Positions 1-9,037 of a stretch of 64,000 nucleotides of DNA are shown piece after piece (positions within the stretch are counted from its first letter, which is position 1; each line of letters opens with the position of its first letter). The stretch spans positions 62,001-126,000 of the forward strand of contig NZ_JBNXUM010000020.1 of assembly GCF_050563545.1 (NCBI RefSeq). The letters run 5' to 3'. The stretch is from Falsiroseomonas sp050563545 (lineage in GTDB: Bacteria > Pseudomonadota > Alphaproteobacteria > Acetobacterales > Acetobacteraceae). The position numbers and the translations under genes are program-made. Below the pieces are notes generated by a model, which saw nothing but the letters and a program-made list of their open reading frames with translations, was not told where the DNA came from and searched no databases.

Positions 1-1262
1 AGCCAGCGCAGCGCGGACAGCACGGCGTCGCTGTCGAGCGTGCGTCCCGCGCGTTCGGCATAGCCGCGTGTCAGCCGCACCCATTCCGCCAGCAGCATCG
101 GCTCGATCCAGGCCGCCATGCGCCGCAGCGCCTGCCAGACCGCGAGCGGCGCTCGGAGGTTGCCGTAGGTCCAGAAGGTCTCGGCGTTGAGGACCAGCGC
201 ATCGCCGCGCGGCATGCGGCCGTAGCTTGCGGGGAAGACGGGCGTGTCGTCGGCGAAGGTCAGGTGCCGCGCCGGCATGGTCGCGATGACCTGCGCGGCG
301 TCCGCCAGCGCGCGCCGCAGGGCCGACGCCGTCTCGCCGCCGAAGGCCGCGCCCGGCCTCAGGTCGAAGGGCGCGAGTGGCGCCAGCGCGCGGAAGGCAT
401 CCTTCACGAAGCCCATGCCGCTGCCCACCGGCATCTGCGGCAGCCCGCGCTCCACCAGCGGCTTGAACATGCGCAGCCAGAACAGCGCGACCAGGCCGAG
501 CGGCAGCTCGACATGGTCGTCCGCTTCCCGCGCGACGTTGGGCGAGGCATCGGCGATCCGCGCCAGGCAGCGGAGAAGCGCGAGCTTGTAGGTCGCCGAC
601 TTCTCCTGCCGCAGGATCACGCCGCGCAGCAGCGGCAGCGCGGTGCCGCCATCGTCCGGCAGGTCGAGGATCACGGTCTGCCAGCGCACATCGGGCCGAC
701 CCTGCCGGTCCTCCGCGCGCTCCGTCGCGACGCGCAGCGCCAGGCCATGATCGAGGCCCAGCCGCTCAACCTCATGCGCATCCACCGGCCACATCGGCCG
801 GTCCTCGGGGGCCGGGCCGTGGCGCAGCGTCAGCATCATCCGCCCGCCCGGCTTCAGCAACGTGGCGAGCTTGCGCATCGCGCGCGGCCGGTCCTCGGGC
901 GGGACATGCATCCAGACGCCACTGAGCCAGATCAGTCCGAAGCCGAGGCCGAGGCGATGGACGGAAGACAGCGCGGGCAGCCTGTCGTCCAGCCAGCGGA
1001 TCGCGGGCTCGGGGTGCAGCCGCGCCGCTTCCGCGCGGAGCGTCGCCGCGGGCTCGACGGCCACGACCTCCCATCCCTTGCCGGCGAGCCAGGCGGCATC
1101 GCGCCCGCTGCCCGAACCGACATCCAGCGCCAGTCCGGGTGTGCGCGGCAGGAAGGGGATGGCGTCGCGGTGGATCTCCTCGAAGCCGAAGGCCTCGTAG
1201 GCGTCCGCGAATTCGCGGAAGCCCCTGACATAGGCCGCGATCGTGTCCCGCGCCGACGTCAC
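1..1262 (-). CDS. SAM-dependent methyltransferase fused to a C-terminal domain (partial, 3' end outside window)
   Basis: The open frame runs from a GTG at 1262 off the left edge, giving at least 420 residues. The first ~150 residues form a class I methyltransferase domain: glycine-rich motif I (LDVGSGSGRD, about residues 45-55), then LIWLSGVWMHV and LLKPGGRMML further on. The remainder is a different domain that I cannot name firmly. Its YKLALLRCLARIA and FWLRMFKPL stretches recall the region before the HNH motif in some putative restriction endonucleases, but any HNH motif would lie outside the window. The GTG overlaps the stop of the upstream ABC transporter (GTGA), so translation is probably coupled. 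The methyltransferase call is firm; substrate and second domain are open. Confidence 0.75.
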   Translation of the reverse strand, partial: MTSARDTIAAYVRGFREFADAYEAFGFEEIHRDAIPFLPRTPGLALDVGSGSGRDAAWLAGKGWEVVAVEPAATLRAEAARLHPEPAIRWLDDRLPALSSVHRLGLGFGLIWLSGVWMHVPPEDRPRAMRKLATLLKPGGRMMLTLRHGPAPEDRPMWPVDAHEVERLGLDHGLALRVATERAEDRQGRPDVRWQTVILDLPDDGGTALPLLRGVILRQEKSATYKLALLRCLARIADASPNVAREADDHVELPLGLVALFWLRMFKPLVERGLPQMPVGSGMGFVKDAFRALAPLAPFDLRPGAAFGGETASALRRALADAAQVIATMPARHLTFADDTPVFPASYGRMPRGDALVLNAETFWTYGNLRAPLAVWQALRRMAAWIEPMLLAEWVRLTRGYAERAGRTLDSDAVLSALRW

Positions 1263-3067
1263 GCCGCGTCGGCGAATTGCAGCGCGGCCAGGCGCGCATA
1301 GAGCCCGCCCTCCCTCACCAGGCGGTCATGCGGGCCTTCAGCGACGATGCGGCCGTCGTCGATGACCAGGATCCGGTCGGCGCGGCGCACCGTGGCCAGG
1401 CGGTGCGCCACCACCAGCGTGGTACGCCCGCGCGACAGCCGCTCCAGCGCGGCCTGCACCAGGCGCTCGCTCTCCGCGTCCAGCGCGCTCGTCGCCTCGT
1501 CCAGCAGCAGGATCGGCGCGTCCTTCAGGATGGCGCGCGCCACCGCGATGCGCTGGCGCTGCCCGCCCGACAGCGTCACCCCCCGCGTGCCGAGGCGCGT
1601 GTCGTAGCCCTCGGGCAGGGCGGCGATGAAGTCGTGGGCGGCGGCGGCCTCCGCGGCGCGGCGGATCTCGGCGTCCGTGGCGTCGGGCCGGCCGTAGCGG
1701 ATGTTCTCGCGCGCGGTGGCGGCGAAGATCAGCGGGTCCTGCGGCACCAGCCCGATGCGCGCGCGCACGGCTTCCGGGTCGGCGTCGCGAACGTCCACGC
1801 CGTCCACCAGGATGCGGCCGCCCTGCGGGTCGTAGAAGCGCAGCACGAGCTGGAAGATCGTCGTCTTGCCCGCGCCGGACGGGCCCACCAGCGCGACGGT
1901 CTCGCCCGGCTCGACGCGCAGCGACACGCCGTCCAGCGCGCGGTGCTGCGGCCGCGTGGGATAGGCGAAGACCACGTCCTCGAAGGCCAGGCGGCGCTGC
2001 GGCGGGTCGGGCATGGGCACGGGGCTGGCGGGGGCGGCGATGGCGGGCTCAACCGCCAGGATCTCGAGCAGCCGGTCGGCCGCCGCGGCGGCGCGCTGGA
2101 TCTCGCCCCAGAGCTCGCTGATCGTCGCACCCGCGGTCGCGGCCATGATGGCGTAGAAGACGAAGGCCGCGAGGTCGCCGCCGCTCATCCGGCCCGAGAT
2201 CACCTCGAGCGCGCCGGCATAGAGCGCGGCGGTGATCGTACCGAAGCCCAGCAGGATGACGGCGAGGATCAGCAGGCTGCGGGTGGCGATGCGGCGGAGC
2301 GCGGCGGCGACGGATTCCTCGGTCTCCTCGGCGAAGCGCTCGCGCTCGGCGGCGACCTGGGTGAAGGCCTGCACGACGCGCAGGCCGTTCAGCGTCTCCT
2401 CCGCCCGCGCGGCCAGGTCGGCGACGCGTTCCTGCGCGCTGCGCGACAGCCGCCTCTCCCGCCGGCCGAACAGGACCAGCGGCACCACGATCATGGGCAG
2501 TACCACGACGACGGCGGCGGCAAGCCGGGGCGAGGTCAGCGCCATCAGCACCAGCGCGCCCGACCCCGTCAGCAGGTTGCGCAGCCCCATCGACAGCGCG
2601 GAGCCCACCAGCCCCTGCAGCAGCGCCACATCGGCCGTCATGCGCGACAGGATGTCGCCGGTGCGCATGGTGTCGAACCAGGCCGGGCTCAGCGTCAGCA
2701 CGTGGTGGTGCACGCGCTTGCGCAGGTCGGCGGCGACGCGCTCGCCGAGCCAGGTGATCATGTAATAGCGGCTGGCGGTGGCGAGCCCTAGCGCGATGAC
2801 GATGAAGCCCATCAGGGCGGAGGCGGCGTTCAGCGCCTCGGCGCCCCCGGCGCTGGTGCTGCGGTTGACCAGCAGCGCCAGCCCCTGCCCGATCGAGAGC
2901 GTCAGGGCTGCCGCGAGCAGCAGGGCGACGACGGCGAGGATGGTGCGCAGGAGGTAGGGGCGCAGCATCGGCAGCAGCAGCCGCAGGGAGGAGAGCGGCG
3001 CGGCGCGGGGGGAGGGGCCAGGGGACGGGCGAGCGGAGGGGCGAGGGGCGGAAGCGGTCACCTCCAC
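1259..3067 (-). CDS. ABC transporter, fused permease and ATPase (MsbA/ABCB-like half transporter)
   Basis: The 602-residue protein has an N-terminal six-helix exporter-type membrane domain (about residues 30-320) and a C-terminal nucleotide-binding domain. Visible motifs are Walker A GPSGAGKTT, the LSGGQRQ signature, Walker B ILLLDEATSA and the H-loop VVAHRL. These half transporters work as homodimers in the inner membrane and export lipids, peptides or drugs; the substrate cannot be read here. The start is GTG, 37 bases after the TRAP permease gene. The stop overlaps the methyltransferase start. Lipid flippase and multidrug exporter are both possible. Confidence 0.9.
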   Translation of the reverse strand: MEVTASAPRPSARPSPGPSPRAAPLSSLRLLLPMLRPYLLRTILAVVALLLAAALTLSIGQGLALLVNRSTSAGGAEALNAASALMGFIVIALGLATASRYYMITWLGERVAADLRKRVHHHVLTLSPAWFDTMRTGDILSRMTADVALLQGLVGSALSMGLRNLLTGSGALVLMALTSPRLAAAVVVVLPMIVVPLVLFGRRERRLSRSAQERVADLAARAEETLNGLRVVQAFTQVAAERERFAEETEESVAAALRRIATRSLLILAVILLGFGTITAALYAGALEVISGRMSGGDLAAFVFYAIMAATAGATISELWGEIQRAAAAADRLLEILAVEPAIAAPASPVPMPDPPQRRLAFEDVVFAYPTRPQHRALDGVSLRVEPGETVALVGPSGAGKTTIFQLVLRFYDPQGGRILVDGVDVRDADPEAVRARIGLVPQDPLIFAATARENIRYGRPDATDAEIRRAAEAAAAHDFIAALPEGYDTRLGTRGVTLSGGQRQRIAVARAILKDAPILLLDEATSALDAESERLVQAALERLSRGRTTLVVAHRLATVRRADRILVIDDGRIVAEGPHDRLVREGGLYARLAALQFADAA

Positions 3068-3104
3068 AACTTGGACGCGAGCCCCGGCCTCCGCAACAGG
3101 TCCC

Positions 3105-4424
3105 CTATTTCAGGAAGTCCGGCTCCAGCAGGCGGGGCAGCAGCAGCGCCATGTCGGGCCAGACGATCAGCAGCGCGAGCACCGCCAGCATCGGCACCAG
3201 CATGATCATCGTGTCCTTCAGCGCGTCGGTGATCCGGATCCCCGCCACCGCGCAGGAAATCATCAGGCAGAGTCCGTAGGGCGGCGTCACCAGGCCGAAG
3301 GCCAGCGACACGATCGAGACCATCGCGAAGTGGATGGGGTGCATGCCCGCGTGCTCGGCCATGGGCTGCAGGATGGTGCCGACGATGATGATGGCCGGGA
3401 TCGCGTCCAGGAAGCAGCCCACGACGAGGAAGACGAAGGCGATGAAGAAGCCCGTCGCGATCGGCCCCATGTCCCAGGCGATGACGCCGGACAGCATCGC
3501 CTCGGGAATCTTGTAGTAGGCGAGCAGCCAGCCGAAGGCCGACGCGGTGCCGACGCAGAAGAGGGTGATCGCGGACAGGCGCCCGGTCTCGGAGAAGGCC
3601 AGCCGCAGCCCCTTCAGGTCCATCTCGCGGTAGACGAGGATCGACAGCGCGCCGGCATAGAGCACGGCGATGCAGGCGGCCTCCGTCGCGGTGAACCAGC
3701 CGAAGATCTTGCCGCCGATGATGATGAAGGGCGTCATCAGCGCGGGGACGGAGACGAGGAAGGAGGCGACGAATTCCTTCAGCGTCGCGCGTTCGTAGGT
3801 GGGGTAGCGCCGGATCTTCGCATAGGCATGGACGGTGGCCATCTGGGCCAGGCCGATCAGCAGGCCCGGGATGACGCCGGCCAGGAACAGCCCGCCGATC
3901 GAGACCGTCAGCACGCCGCCCCAGACGATCATCAGGATGGACGGCGGGATGATGACAGCCAGCACCGCCGAGACCGCGGTGATCGCGACGGAGAAGCTGT
4001 CGTCGTAGCCCTCCTTCCGCTGGGCATCGATGAAGATCTTGGACTGGCTGGCCGCATCGGCGGTGGAACTGCCGGAGATGCCGGCGAAGAAGATGGACAG
4101 CACCACGTTGATCTGCGCGAGGCTGCCGGGGAGGTGCCCGACGATGGCGCGGGAGAAGCGCACCAGGCGGTCGGTGATGCCGCCGATGTTCATGAGGTTC
4201 GCGGCCAGCAGGAAGAAGGGCACCGCGATCAGGATGAAGCTGTTGAAGCCGTTGAAGGTCTCCTGCAGGAGGATCATCGGCCAGAGCCGCTCCTCGATGA
4301 TCAGAGGCGGCAGGCAGGCCAGGCCGAGCGCGATGGAAACCGGCACGCGCAGCAGCAGTAGCGAGAAGAAGGCGCCGAACAGCATCCAGGCCGCCTGGCC
4401 CGAGGAAAGGATGGCGCCGCTCAT
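3105..4424 (-). CDS. TRAP transporter large permease (DctM family)
   Basis: A 439-residue, almost wholly hydrophobic protein that forms the sodium-coupled channel subunit of a TRAP uptake system. Family-typical segments include FFAGISGSSTADAAS (about residues 100-115), IIPPSILMIVWG and GLVTPPYGLCLM near the C-terminus. The ATG at 4424 was chosen because it overlaps the DctQ stop (ATGA), the usual coupling in dctQ-dctM pairs; longer readings in this frame only shadow dctQ. The binding protein gene lies just upstream, so 5133-6131, 4421-4933 and this gene make one complete transporter. Substrate unknown, probably a carboxylate. Confidence 0.93.
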   Translation of the reverse strand: MSGAILSSGQAAWMLFGAFFSLLLLRVPVSIALGLACLPPLIIEERLWPMILLQETFNGFNSFILIAVPFFLLAANLMNIGGITDRLVRFSRAIVGHLPGSLAQINVVLSIFFAGISGSSTADAASQSKIFIDAQRKEGYDDSFSVAITAVSAVLAVIIPPSILMIVWGGVLTVSIGGLFLAGVIPGLLIGLAQMATVHAYAKIRRYPTYERATLKEFVASFLVSVPALMTPFIIIGGKIFGWFTATEAACIAVLYAGALSILVYREMDLKGLRLAFSETGRLSAITLFCVGTASAFGWLLAYYKIPEAMLSGVIAWDMGPIATGFFIAFVFLVVGCFLDAIPAIIIVGTILQPMAEHAGMHPIHFAMVSIVSLAFGLVTPPYGLCLMISCAVAGIRITDALKDTMIMLVPMLAVLALLIVWPDMALLLPRLLEPDFLK

Positions 4425-4933
4425 GCCGCGGGCTCCTCGCCATGCACCAGGACCTGGAAGCTGTCGTACATCCGCTCGCCCTGGAACAGGATCCAGGTCG
4501 CGCCGGCGATGGGCCAGGCGATGTGGATGGTCCAGAGCGGCAGCTCCGCCAGCTCGCTGACGCGGTACCACGCGAAATCCGTGAACTCGATGCCCCACCA
4601 CAGGAAGACGAAGGCGAAGACCAGGATGAAGATCCCCGCGACGATGTCTGCCGCAGCCTTGGAGCGGCCCTTGAGGTTGGGGAAGAGGTCCACGTTGAAA
4701 TGCGTGCCCTCCCGGATGCCGACCATGGCGCCGATCATCACCATCCAGACCAGCAGGAAGCGGGAGAGCTCCTCGGTCCAGATGTAGCGCGGCAGGAGCT
4801 CGGTGAAGCGCGCGAAGATCTGCAGCGTGACCGGGAAGACGATGGAGGCGACCGCCAGCGTCATCAGGATGTCGAGCAGCCAGGCGTACCAAGCGGTGAA
4901 GCGGCGGAAGAGGCCGCGCGGGCCTGATGGCAT
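4421..4933 (-). CDS. TRAP transporter small permease (DctQ family)
   Basis: The 170-residue protein has about four membrane helices, starting with WLLDILMTLAVASIVFPVTL, and a charged loop around the EELSRF segment that is conserved in DctQ proteins. DctQ is the small membrane subunit that pairs with DctM. It overlaps dctM by four bases. A 199-base gap holding a palindromic repeat separates it from the binding-protein gene, so that element may lower expression of the permeases relative to the binding protein. Confidence 0.9.
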   Translation of the reverse strand: MPSGPRGLFRRFTAWYAWLLDILMTLAVASIVFPVTLQIFARFTELLPRYIWTEELSRFLLVWMVMIGAMVGIREGTHFNVDLFPNLKGRSKAAADIVAGIFILVFAFVFLWWGIEFTDFAWYRVSELAELPLWTIHIAWPIAGATWILFQGERMYDSFQVLVHGEEPAA

Positions 4934-4978
4934 TCGGGTGGTCCTTGGAGTGTCGTCACTTCCCCCACCGCGCGCCCC

Positions 4979-5080
4979 CCTCCCCCGCAGGCGGGGGAGG
5001 GATGGAGTGGGGGTGCCGAGGATGAGGGCGCGCTGAACGAAGCACCCCCTCCCTGACCCTCCCCCGCTTGCGGGGAAGGG
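4979..5080. repeat. G/C-rich palindromic intergenic element, copy 1
   Basis: Two hairpins lie in the gap between dctP and dctQ. The first pairs CCTCCCCCGC (4979-4988) with GCGGGGGAGG (4991-5000). The second pairs 5057-5067 with 5070-5080 with one mismatch. GTGGGGGTGC and GCACCCCC stretches lie between them. The same layout recurs near 41.7 and 63.4 kb, with related single hairpins near 57.3 and 58.4 kb. It resembles a REP/MITE-like dispersed element. No coding potential seen. Confidence 0.75.
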
Positions 5081-5132
5081 AAACCAAGGAGCGGGGGAGG
5101 GAGCCGCCTGGCGGGGGCGGGAAGGCGAAACT

Positions 5133-6131
5133 CTACGACGTCAGCGACGCGATCCGGTTGTGGATCCCCTCCGCGTCGATCTCGCGCGCATAGGCCGCCA
5201 TCACGGGCTGCACCGCCGCGTTCATCTGCGGGCGTTCCGTGAAGGGCACCTTGCGCAGCCGCCCCGCCGCGGCGAGCGCGTCGATCTTCTGCGCGTCCTC
5301 GCCGCTCTCGGTCTGGCGGCCATAGACGCCGGCCTCGCGGCCCGCGCGGCGCACCGCGTCCTGCAGCTCGCGCGGCAGGCGCTGCAGCGTCTGCACGGAG
5401 AAGCAGAGCGGGCGGATGGTGATGGCATGCTCGGTGATCAACAGGTTCGGCCCGACCTCGTAGAAGCGCATCTGCTCGACGCCCGCGGCCTCGTTCTCGC
5501 CGGCCTCGATGACGTTGTTCTGGATGGCGTTGTAGACCTCGTTGTAGGCGATGACCTGCGGCGCCATGCCGATGGCCTGGAAGGTGCGGCTCCAGATCGG
5601 GGCGCCCTGCACGCGCACGCGAAGCCCGCGCAGCTGCGCCATGGTGGTCGCCGGGCGGTTCGAGAAGATGTTGCGCACGCCGCCGCCGGCATAGCCGATC
5701 AGGATCACGCGCGCGCGCCGCTCCACCTCGTCGGCCACCGGCTTGAAGAGGTCGGCGTCGAGCACCTGGTTCCAGTGGTTCAGGTCGCGGAACAGGAAGG
5801 GCGCGTCGATATAGGGTGCGGCGCGGCTGAAGGTGGACATGTGGGCGGGGCTCACGATCGCGAAGTCCACCGCGCGGCCGGCCGACATGTACTCGAAATA
5901 CTGCTTCTCGAGCCCGAGCGAGCTGTCGTTGTGCATCACGAAGTTCACGGGCCGGCCGTAGTACTGCAGCACCAGCTCCTGGAAGCGCTTCATGGTGCGG
6001 TTGAAGACGTGCTCGTCGTTGAACTGGCTCGCGCCGTGCAGGGTGATCGGCGCCTGGGCGCGGACCACGTTGGGCACGGCGAGCAGGCTGGCGCCGGCGG
6101 CGCCGAGCAGGGCACGGCGTTGCATGGACAT
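5133..6131 (-). CDS. TRAP transporter substrate-binding protein (DctP family)
   Basis: The 332-residue protein starts with basic residues and a hydrophobic stretch ending VPNVVRAQA, a secretion signal for the periplasm. The mature part has DctP hallmarks: LRGLRVRVQGAPIWSRTFQAIG, then AYNEVYNAIQNNVIEAGENE, the ligand-binding segment. It captures the solute and hands it to the DctQ/DctM pair encoded downstream. The gene is divergent from the Gfo/Idh oxidoreductase at 6256, which might act on the imported compound; that link is inference. Confidence 0.93.
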   Translation of the reverse strand: MSMQRRALLGAAGASLLAVPNVVRAQAPITLHGASQFNDEHVFNRTMKRFQELVLQYYGRPVNFVMHNDSSLGLEKQYFEYMSAGRAVDFAIVSPAHMSTFSRAAPYIDAPFLFRDLNHWNQVLDADLFKPVADEVERRARVILIGYAGGGVRNIFSNRPATTMAQLRGLRVRVQGAPIWSRTFQAIGMAPQVIAYNEVYNAIQNNVIEAGENEAAGVEQMRFYEVGPNLLITEHAITIRPLCFSVQTLQRLPRELQDAVRRAGREAGVYGRQTESGEDAQKIDALAAAGRLRKVPFTERPQMNAAVQPVMAAYAREIDAEGIHNRIASLTS

Positions 6132-6202
6132 GTCTCCCTCGATGCGGCCGGCGTTTCCCGGCCTGCGGAGGAGGAGCCTAGACCGATCCCGGCACGGTTG
6201 GG

Positions 6203-6214
6203 AACCACCTGGTT
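6203..6214. promoter_or_regulatory. Possible operator between divergent dctP and oxidoreductase genes
   Basis: AACCA (6203-6207) and TGGTT (6210-6214) form a short inverted repeat with a 2-base spacer in the 124-base divergent gap. The ACCA/TGGT half-sites suggest a regulator site, but a match this short can arise by chance. No regulator gene is adjacent. Confidence 0.25.
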
Positions 6215-6255
6215 ACGGGCTAGCCTGCCTGCCTGGATGAGGGAGGGCGCGTCGC

Positions 6256-7275
6256 ATGATCGGCGTCGGCGTGGTCGGGCTCGGGATGGCGGCGAAGCCG
6301 CACATGCTGGCGCTGAAGGAACTGGAAGCAGCGGGGCGCATCCGCATCCTCGGCGGCTTCGCGCCGAGCGCCGCGCGGCGGGACGCCTTCGCCGGCGCCT
6401 GGAGCGCGCCAGTGTTCGACAGCCTCGACGCGCTGCTCGGGGCGCCCGGCCTCGACCTGGTGGTCGTGCTGACGCCGCCCGGCGCACATCTGCCGGTCGT
6501 CGAGGCCGCGGCGCGGGCGGGCAAGCACGTCATCGTGGAGAAGCCGCTCGAGCTCGACCTGCCGCGCGCCGAGGCGCTGGTGGCCGCGGCGGCGCGCGCG
6601 GGCGTCAGGCTCGGCGTCGTCTTCCAGCATCGCTTCCGCCCGGCCTCGCTGCGGCTGCGCCAGGCCGTCGCGTCGGGCGAGCTCGGCGCGCTGCTGTCGT
6701 GTTCCGCGACGATCCGCTGGTGGCGCGACGCCGCGTATTTCGCGCAGGCAGGGCGGGGGATGAAGGCGCGCGACGGCGGCGGCGTGCTGCTGACCCAGGC
6801 GATCCATACGCTCGACCTGCTGCTGCACCTCGCGGGCCCCGTGGCGCAGGTCGCGGGCTTCGCGCGCACCTCGCCGCTGCGCGCCATCGACACCGAGGAC
6901 ATCGCCGCCGCCGCGCTGCGCTTCGCCAATGGCGCGATCGGCGCGGTCGATGCGACGACGGTCGCCGAGCCCGGTTTCCCCGAGCGCATCGAGATCGCCG
7001 GCACCGGCGGCAGCGCGCTGCTGGTGGCGGAGCGGCTGGAACTGCATACCAAGGGCAGGCCGCCGGAGGTCGTGGATTTCGGCATGGCGGGCGGCGGCGG
7101 CGCCGATCCCATGGCCTTCGACCACGGCCCGCACCGCGCCATGGTGGCGGAGATGCTGGACGCGATCGAGCAGGGCCGAGCGCCCATGAATGACGGCGCT
7201 TCGGGCCTGCCGGTGATGCGCCTGATCGCGGCGATCCTGGAGAGCTCGGCGAGCGGCAAGGTGGTGACGGTCTAG
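6256..7275 (+). CDS. Gfo/Idh/MocA family NAD(P)-dependent oxidoreductase
   Basis: The 339-residue protein opens with a Rossmann motif, GVVGLGMAAKPHM, then shows the family segment GKHVIVEKPLELDL (about residues 93-106), where the EKP lysine is the usual catalytic residue. DGGGVLLTQAIHTLDLLL carries the conserved substrate-site histidine. These enzymes oxidise or reduce sugars, inositols and related hydroxy compounds in the cytoplasm. The start is the ATG at 6256. It ends in a 4-base overlap with the convergent MATE gene. The substrate cannot be told. Confidence 0.9.
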   Translation: MIGVGVVGLGMAAKPHMLALKELEAAGRIRILGGFAPSAARRDAFAGAWSAPVFDSLDALLGAPGLDLVVVLTPPGAHLPVVEAAARAGKHVIVEKPLELDLPRAEALVAAAARAGVRLGVVFQHRFRPASLRLRQAVASGELGALLSCSATIRWWRDAAYFAQAGRGMKARDGGGVLLTQAIHTLDLLLHLAGPVAQVAGFARTSPLRAIDTEDIAAAALRFANGAIGAVDATTVAEPGFPERIEIAGTGGSALLVAERLELHTKGRPPEVVDFGMAGGGGADPMAFDHGPHRAMVAEMLDAIEQGRAPMNDGASGLPVMRLIAAILESSASGKVVTV

Positions 7276-8567
7276 CGCCACACCCCCGGCCGCACCGCGC
7301 CAGCCGAGAAGACGCCATAGGATACCAGGCCGAGCGCCACCGCCGCGAACTGGCCGTCCAGCCCGAAGGGCCCGGCCAGCAGCGCGCCGCCGCCGACCGC
7401 GATGCCGAAGCGCGAGAAGGCCGCCAGCACCGGCCCCGCCATGCGCCCCGCGCCCTGCGCCGCGAAATAGAGCGCCATGCCGAGGCCGAAGGCGGCATAG
7501 GCCGGCCCGATCAGCCCGATCGCGCGCGTCGCGATGACCGCGACCGCGGGATCGGCGGTGAAGGCCGCGACGAAGGCCTGCGGGAAGATCGTCGCCGCCA
7601 GGCCGCAGGCGCCGGCGATCGCGAAGGCGAGCCCGCCGCCCGTCCAGGCGATGCGCCGCGCCTCCGCCCAGTCGCCGGCGCCAACCGCGCGCCCGACCAG
7701 CGCGGTCAGCGCGGAACCCACGCCGAAGACGATGGGGATCATGACGAATTCCAGCCTGACCGCGATGCCGTAGCCCGCCACTACCGCCGCACCGCGCGGC
7801 GCGAGCTGCGCGGTGACCATGATCGTCGTGAGGTTGGCCAGCACCGCGAGCCCGCTCGCGACCAGCCCGACCGACAGGATCCGCCCGAACAGCGCGCGTC
7901 GCGGCCGGGCGCGGAGATCCGGCGCGAAGCCCGCCCCGCCGCGCAGCACCAGCCGCGCCATCGCGATCGCGCCGGCCCAGAAGCAGGCTGCGAAGGCGAT
8001 GCCCATGCCCGCCAGGCCGAGCCCCGCGGGCTCCGCCAGCAGCCAGGCGACGGGCGGATAAGCCAGCCAGGCCAGCTGCATCACCCGCGCCGCCCGCGCA
8101 TGCTGCCCGCCGCCGCGCAGCACGGAAGCCAGCGTGTTGACCATCCAGAAGGGCAGCGCGCCGGCGCCGAACAGCCAGGCGGCATAGGCGGCCGCAGCGT
8201 CCGCTGGCCCCGGGCCGCCGACCAGCGCCAGCACGGTGCGCGGCGCGAGCAGGAAGGGTAGCGCGAAGCAGGCGGAAGCGGCGGCCGCGATCATGACGGC
8301 ATGCGGCACCAGCGCCGCCGCTTCTTCGCGCCGGCCGCCGCCAAGGGTGCGCGCGATGGCCGATGCGATGCCGCCGCCGATCCCGCCGCCCGACATCATC
8401 GTCATCAGCAGCGCGAAGGGCAGCACCACCGCCCAGCCCGCCAGCGCCTCGGTCCCCTGCCGTGCGGCGAGCCAGGTCTCGAAGAGCTGGGACGCGACCT
8501 GCAGGACCGACGCGCCCGCGGTCGGCGCCGCGAGGGCGAGGATCGCCCGGAGACGACGCACCCTCAA
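7272..8567 (-). CDS. MATE family efflux transporter
   Basis: This 431-residue, strongly hydrophobic protein has the roughly 12-helix layout of MATE exporters, in two similar halves (LAAPTAGASVLQVASQLFETW near the N-terminus and a second arm from about residue 220). MATE pumps expel cationic drugs or metabolites using H+ or Na+. The best start is a TTG at 8567 that overlaps the upstream stop (TTGA); a GTG lies two codons in. The partner gene just upstream encodes hydroxyisourate hydrolase, so the two may be cotranscribed. Confidence 0.85.
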   Translation of the reverse strand: MRVRRLRAILALAAPTAGASVLQVASQLFETWLAARQGTEALAGWAVVLPFALLMTMMSGGGIGGGIASAIARTLGGGRREEAAALVPHAVMIAAAASACFALPFLLAPRTVLALVGGPGPADAAAAYAAWLFGAGALPFWMVNTLASVLRGGGQHARAARVMQLAWLAYPPVAWLLAEPAGLGLAGMGIAFAACFWAGAIAMARLVLRGGAGFAPDLRARPRRALFGRILSVGLVASGLAVLANLTTIMVTAQLAPRGAAVVAGYGIAVRLEFVMIPIVFGVGSALTALVGRAVGAGDWAEARRIAWTGGGLAFAIAGACGLAATIFPQAFVAAFTADPAVAVIATRAIGLIGPAYAAFGLGMALYFAAQGAGRMAGPVLAAFSRFGIAVGGGALLAGPFGLDGQFAAVALGLVSYGVFSAGAVRPGVWR

Positions 8568-8920
8568 GCGCCGCGCCAGACCGACAGGCCGAAGGGCGTG
8601 AACTTGATCGGCAGGTGGTAGTGCTGCGCGACGTCGAAGACCCGGAAGCGGAAGGGCACGACGTCCAGGAAGGGCGGCGCCGTCACGCCCGTCGCGGCGT
8701 GGAACTCGCCGACATGCATCAGCACCTCGTGCTCCCCTTCCTCGACCCCGGCGCCGCCGGCGACGGGGTGGTCCAGCGTGCCGTTCGCGCCGATGTGGCC
8801 CTCGGCGATGGTGATGCGCTCGCCGTTCGGCATGACGCGGTCGATGCGCACCGCCAGCCCCTCCGCGACCCGGCCGCGCGCCACGTCAACCGCATGCACC
8901 GAGATGCCGCCTGCCGGCAT
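8564..8920 (-). CDS. 5-hydroxyisourate hydrolase (transthyretin-like)
   Basis: The 118 residues match the family's usual length when the ATG at 8920 is used; a longer reading is possible but unlikely. The N-terminal ISVHAVDVARG holds the first active-site histidine. HYHLPIKFTPFGLSVWRGA at the C-terminus corresponds to the family's HYHVP...YRGS signature, with small changes (WRGA). The enzyme hydrolyses 5-hydroxyisourate from urate oxidation to OHCU in ureide (purine) catabolism. No other urate gene is adjacent. A four-base overlap joins it to the MATE gene downstream. Confidence 0.88.
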   Translation of the reverse strand: MPAGGISVHAVDVARGRVAEGLAVRIDRVMPNGERITIAEGHIGANGTLDHPVAGGAGVEEGEHEVLMHVGEFHAATGVTAPPFLDVVPFRFRVFDVAQHYHLPIKFTPFGLSVWRGA

Positions 8921-9037
8921 GAAGACCCCCGAGGAACGGTCGCGCCATCCTGCCCCGGCCGTCCGGCCTCGGCCAGGGCGCGCATGACAGCGGCGCAAGG
9001 CTTGCGTTGGTGTCGCAATCGTCTTGGGAGACATCGC

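Noticed and set aside
264..1301. Long plus-strand open frame opposite the methyltransferase
   Set aside because: Arg/Gln/His-rich shadow of the minus-strand gene, typical of G+C-rich DNA; no motifs or ribosome-binding site.
8564..8920. Longer 162-residue start for the hydroxyisourate hydrolase
   Set aside because: The extra N-terminus is Arg/Pro-rich shadow sequence; the 118-residue form matches family length.
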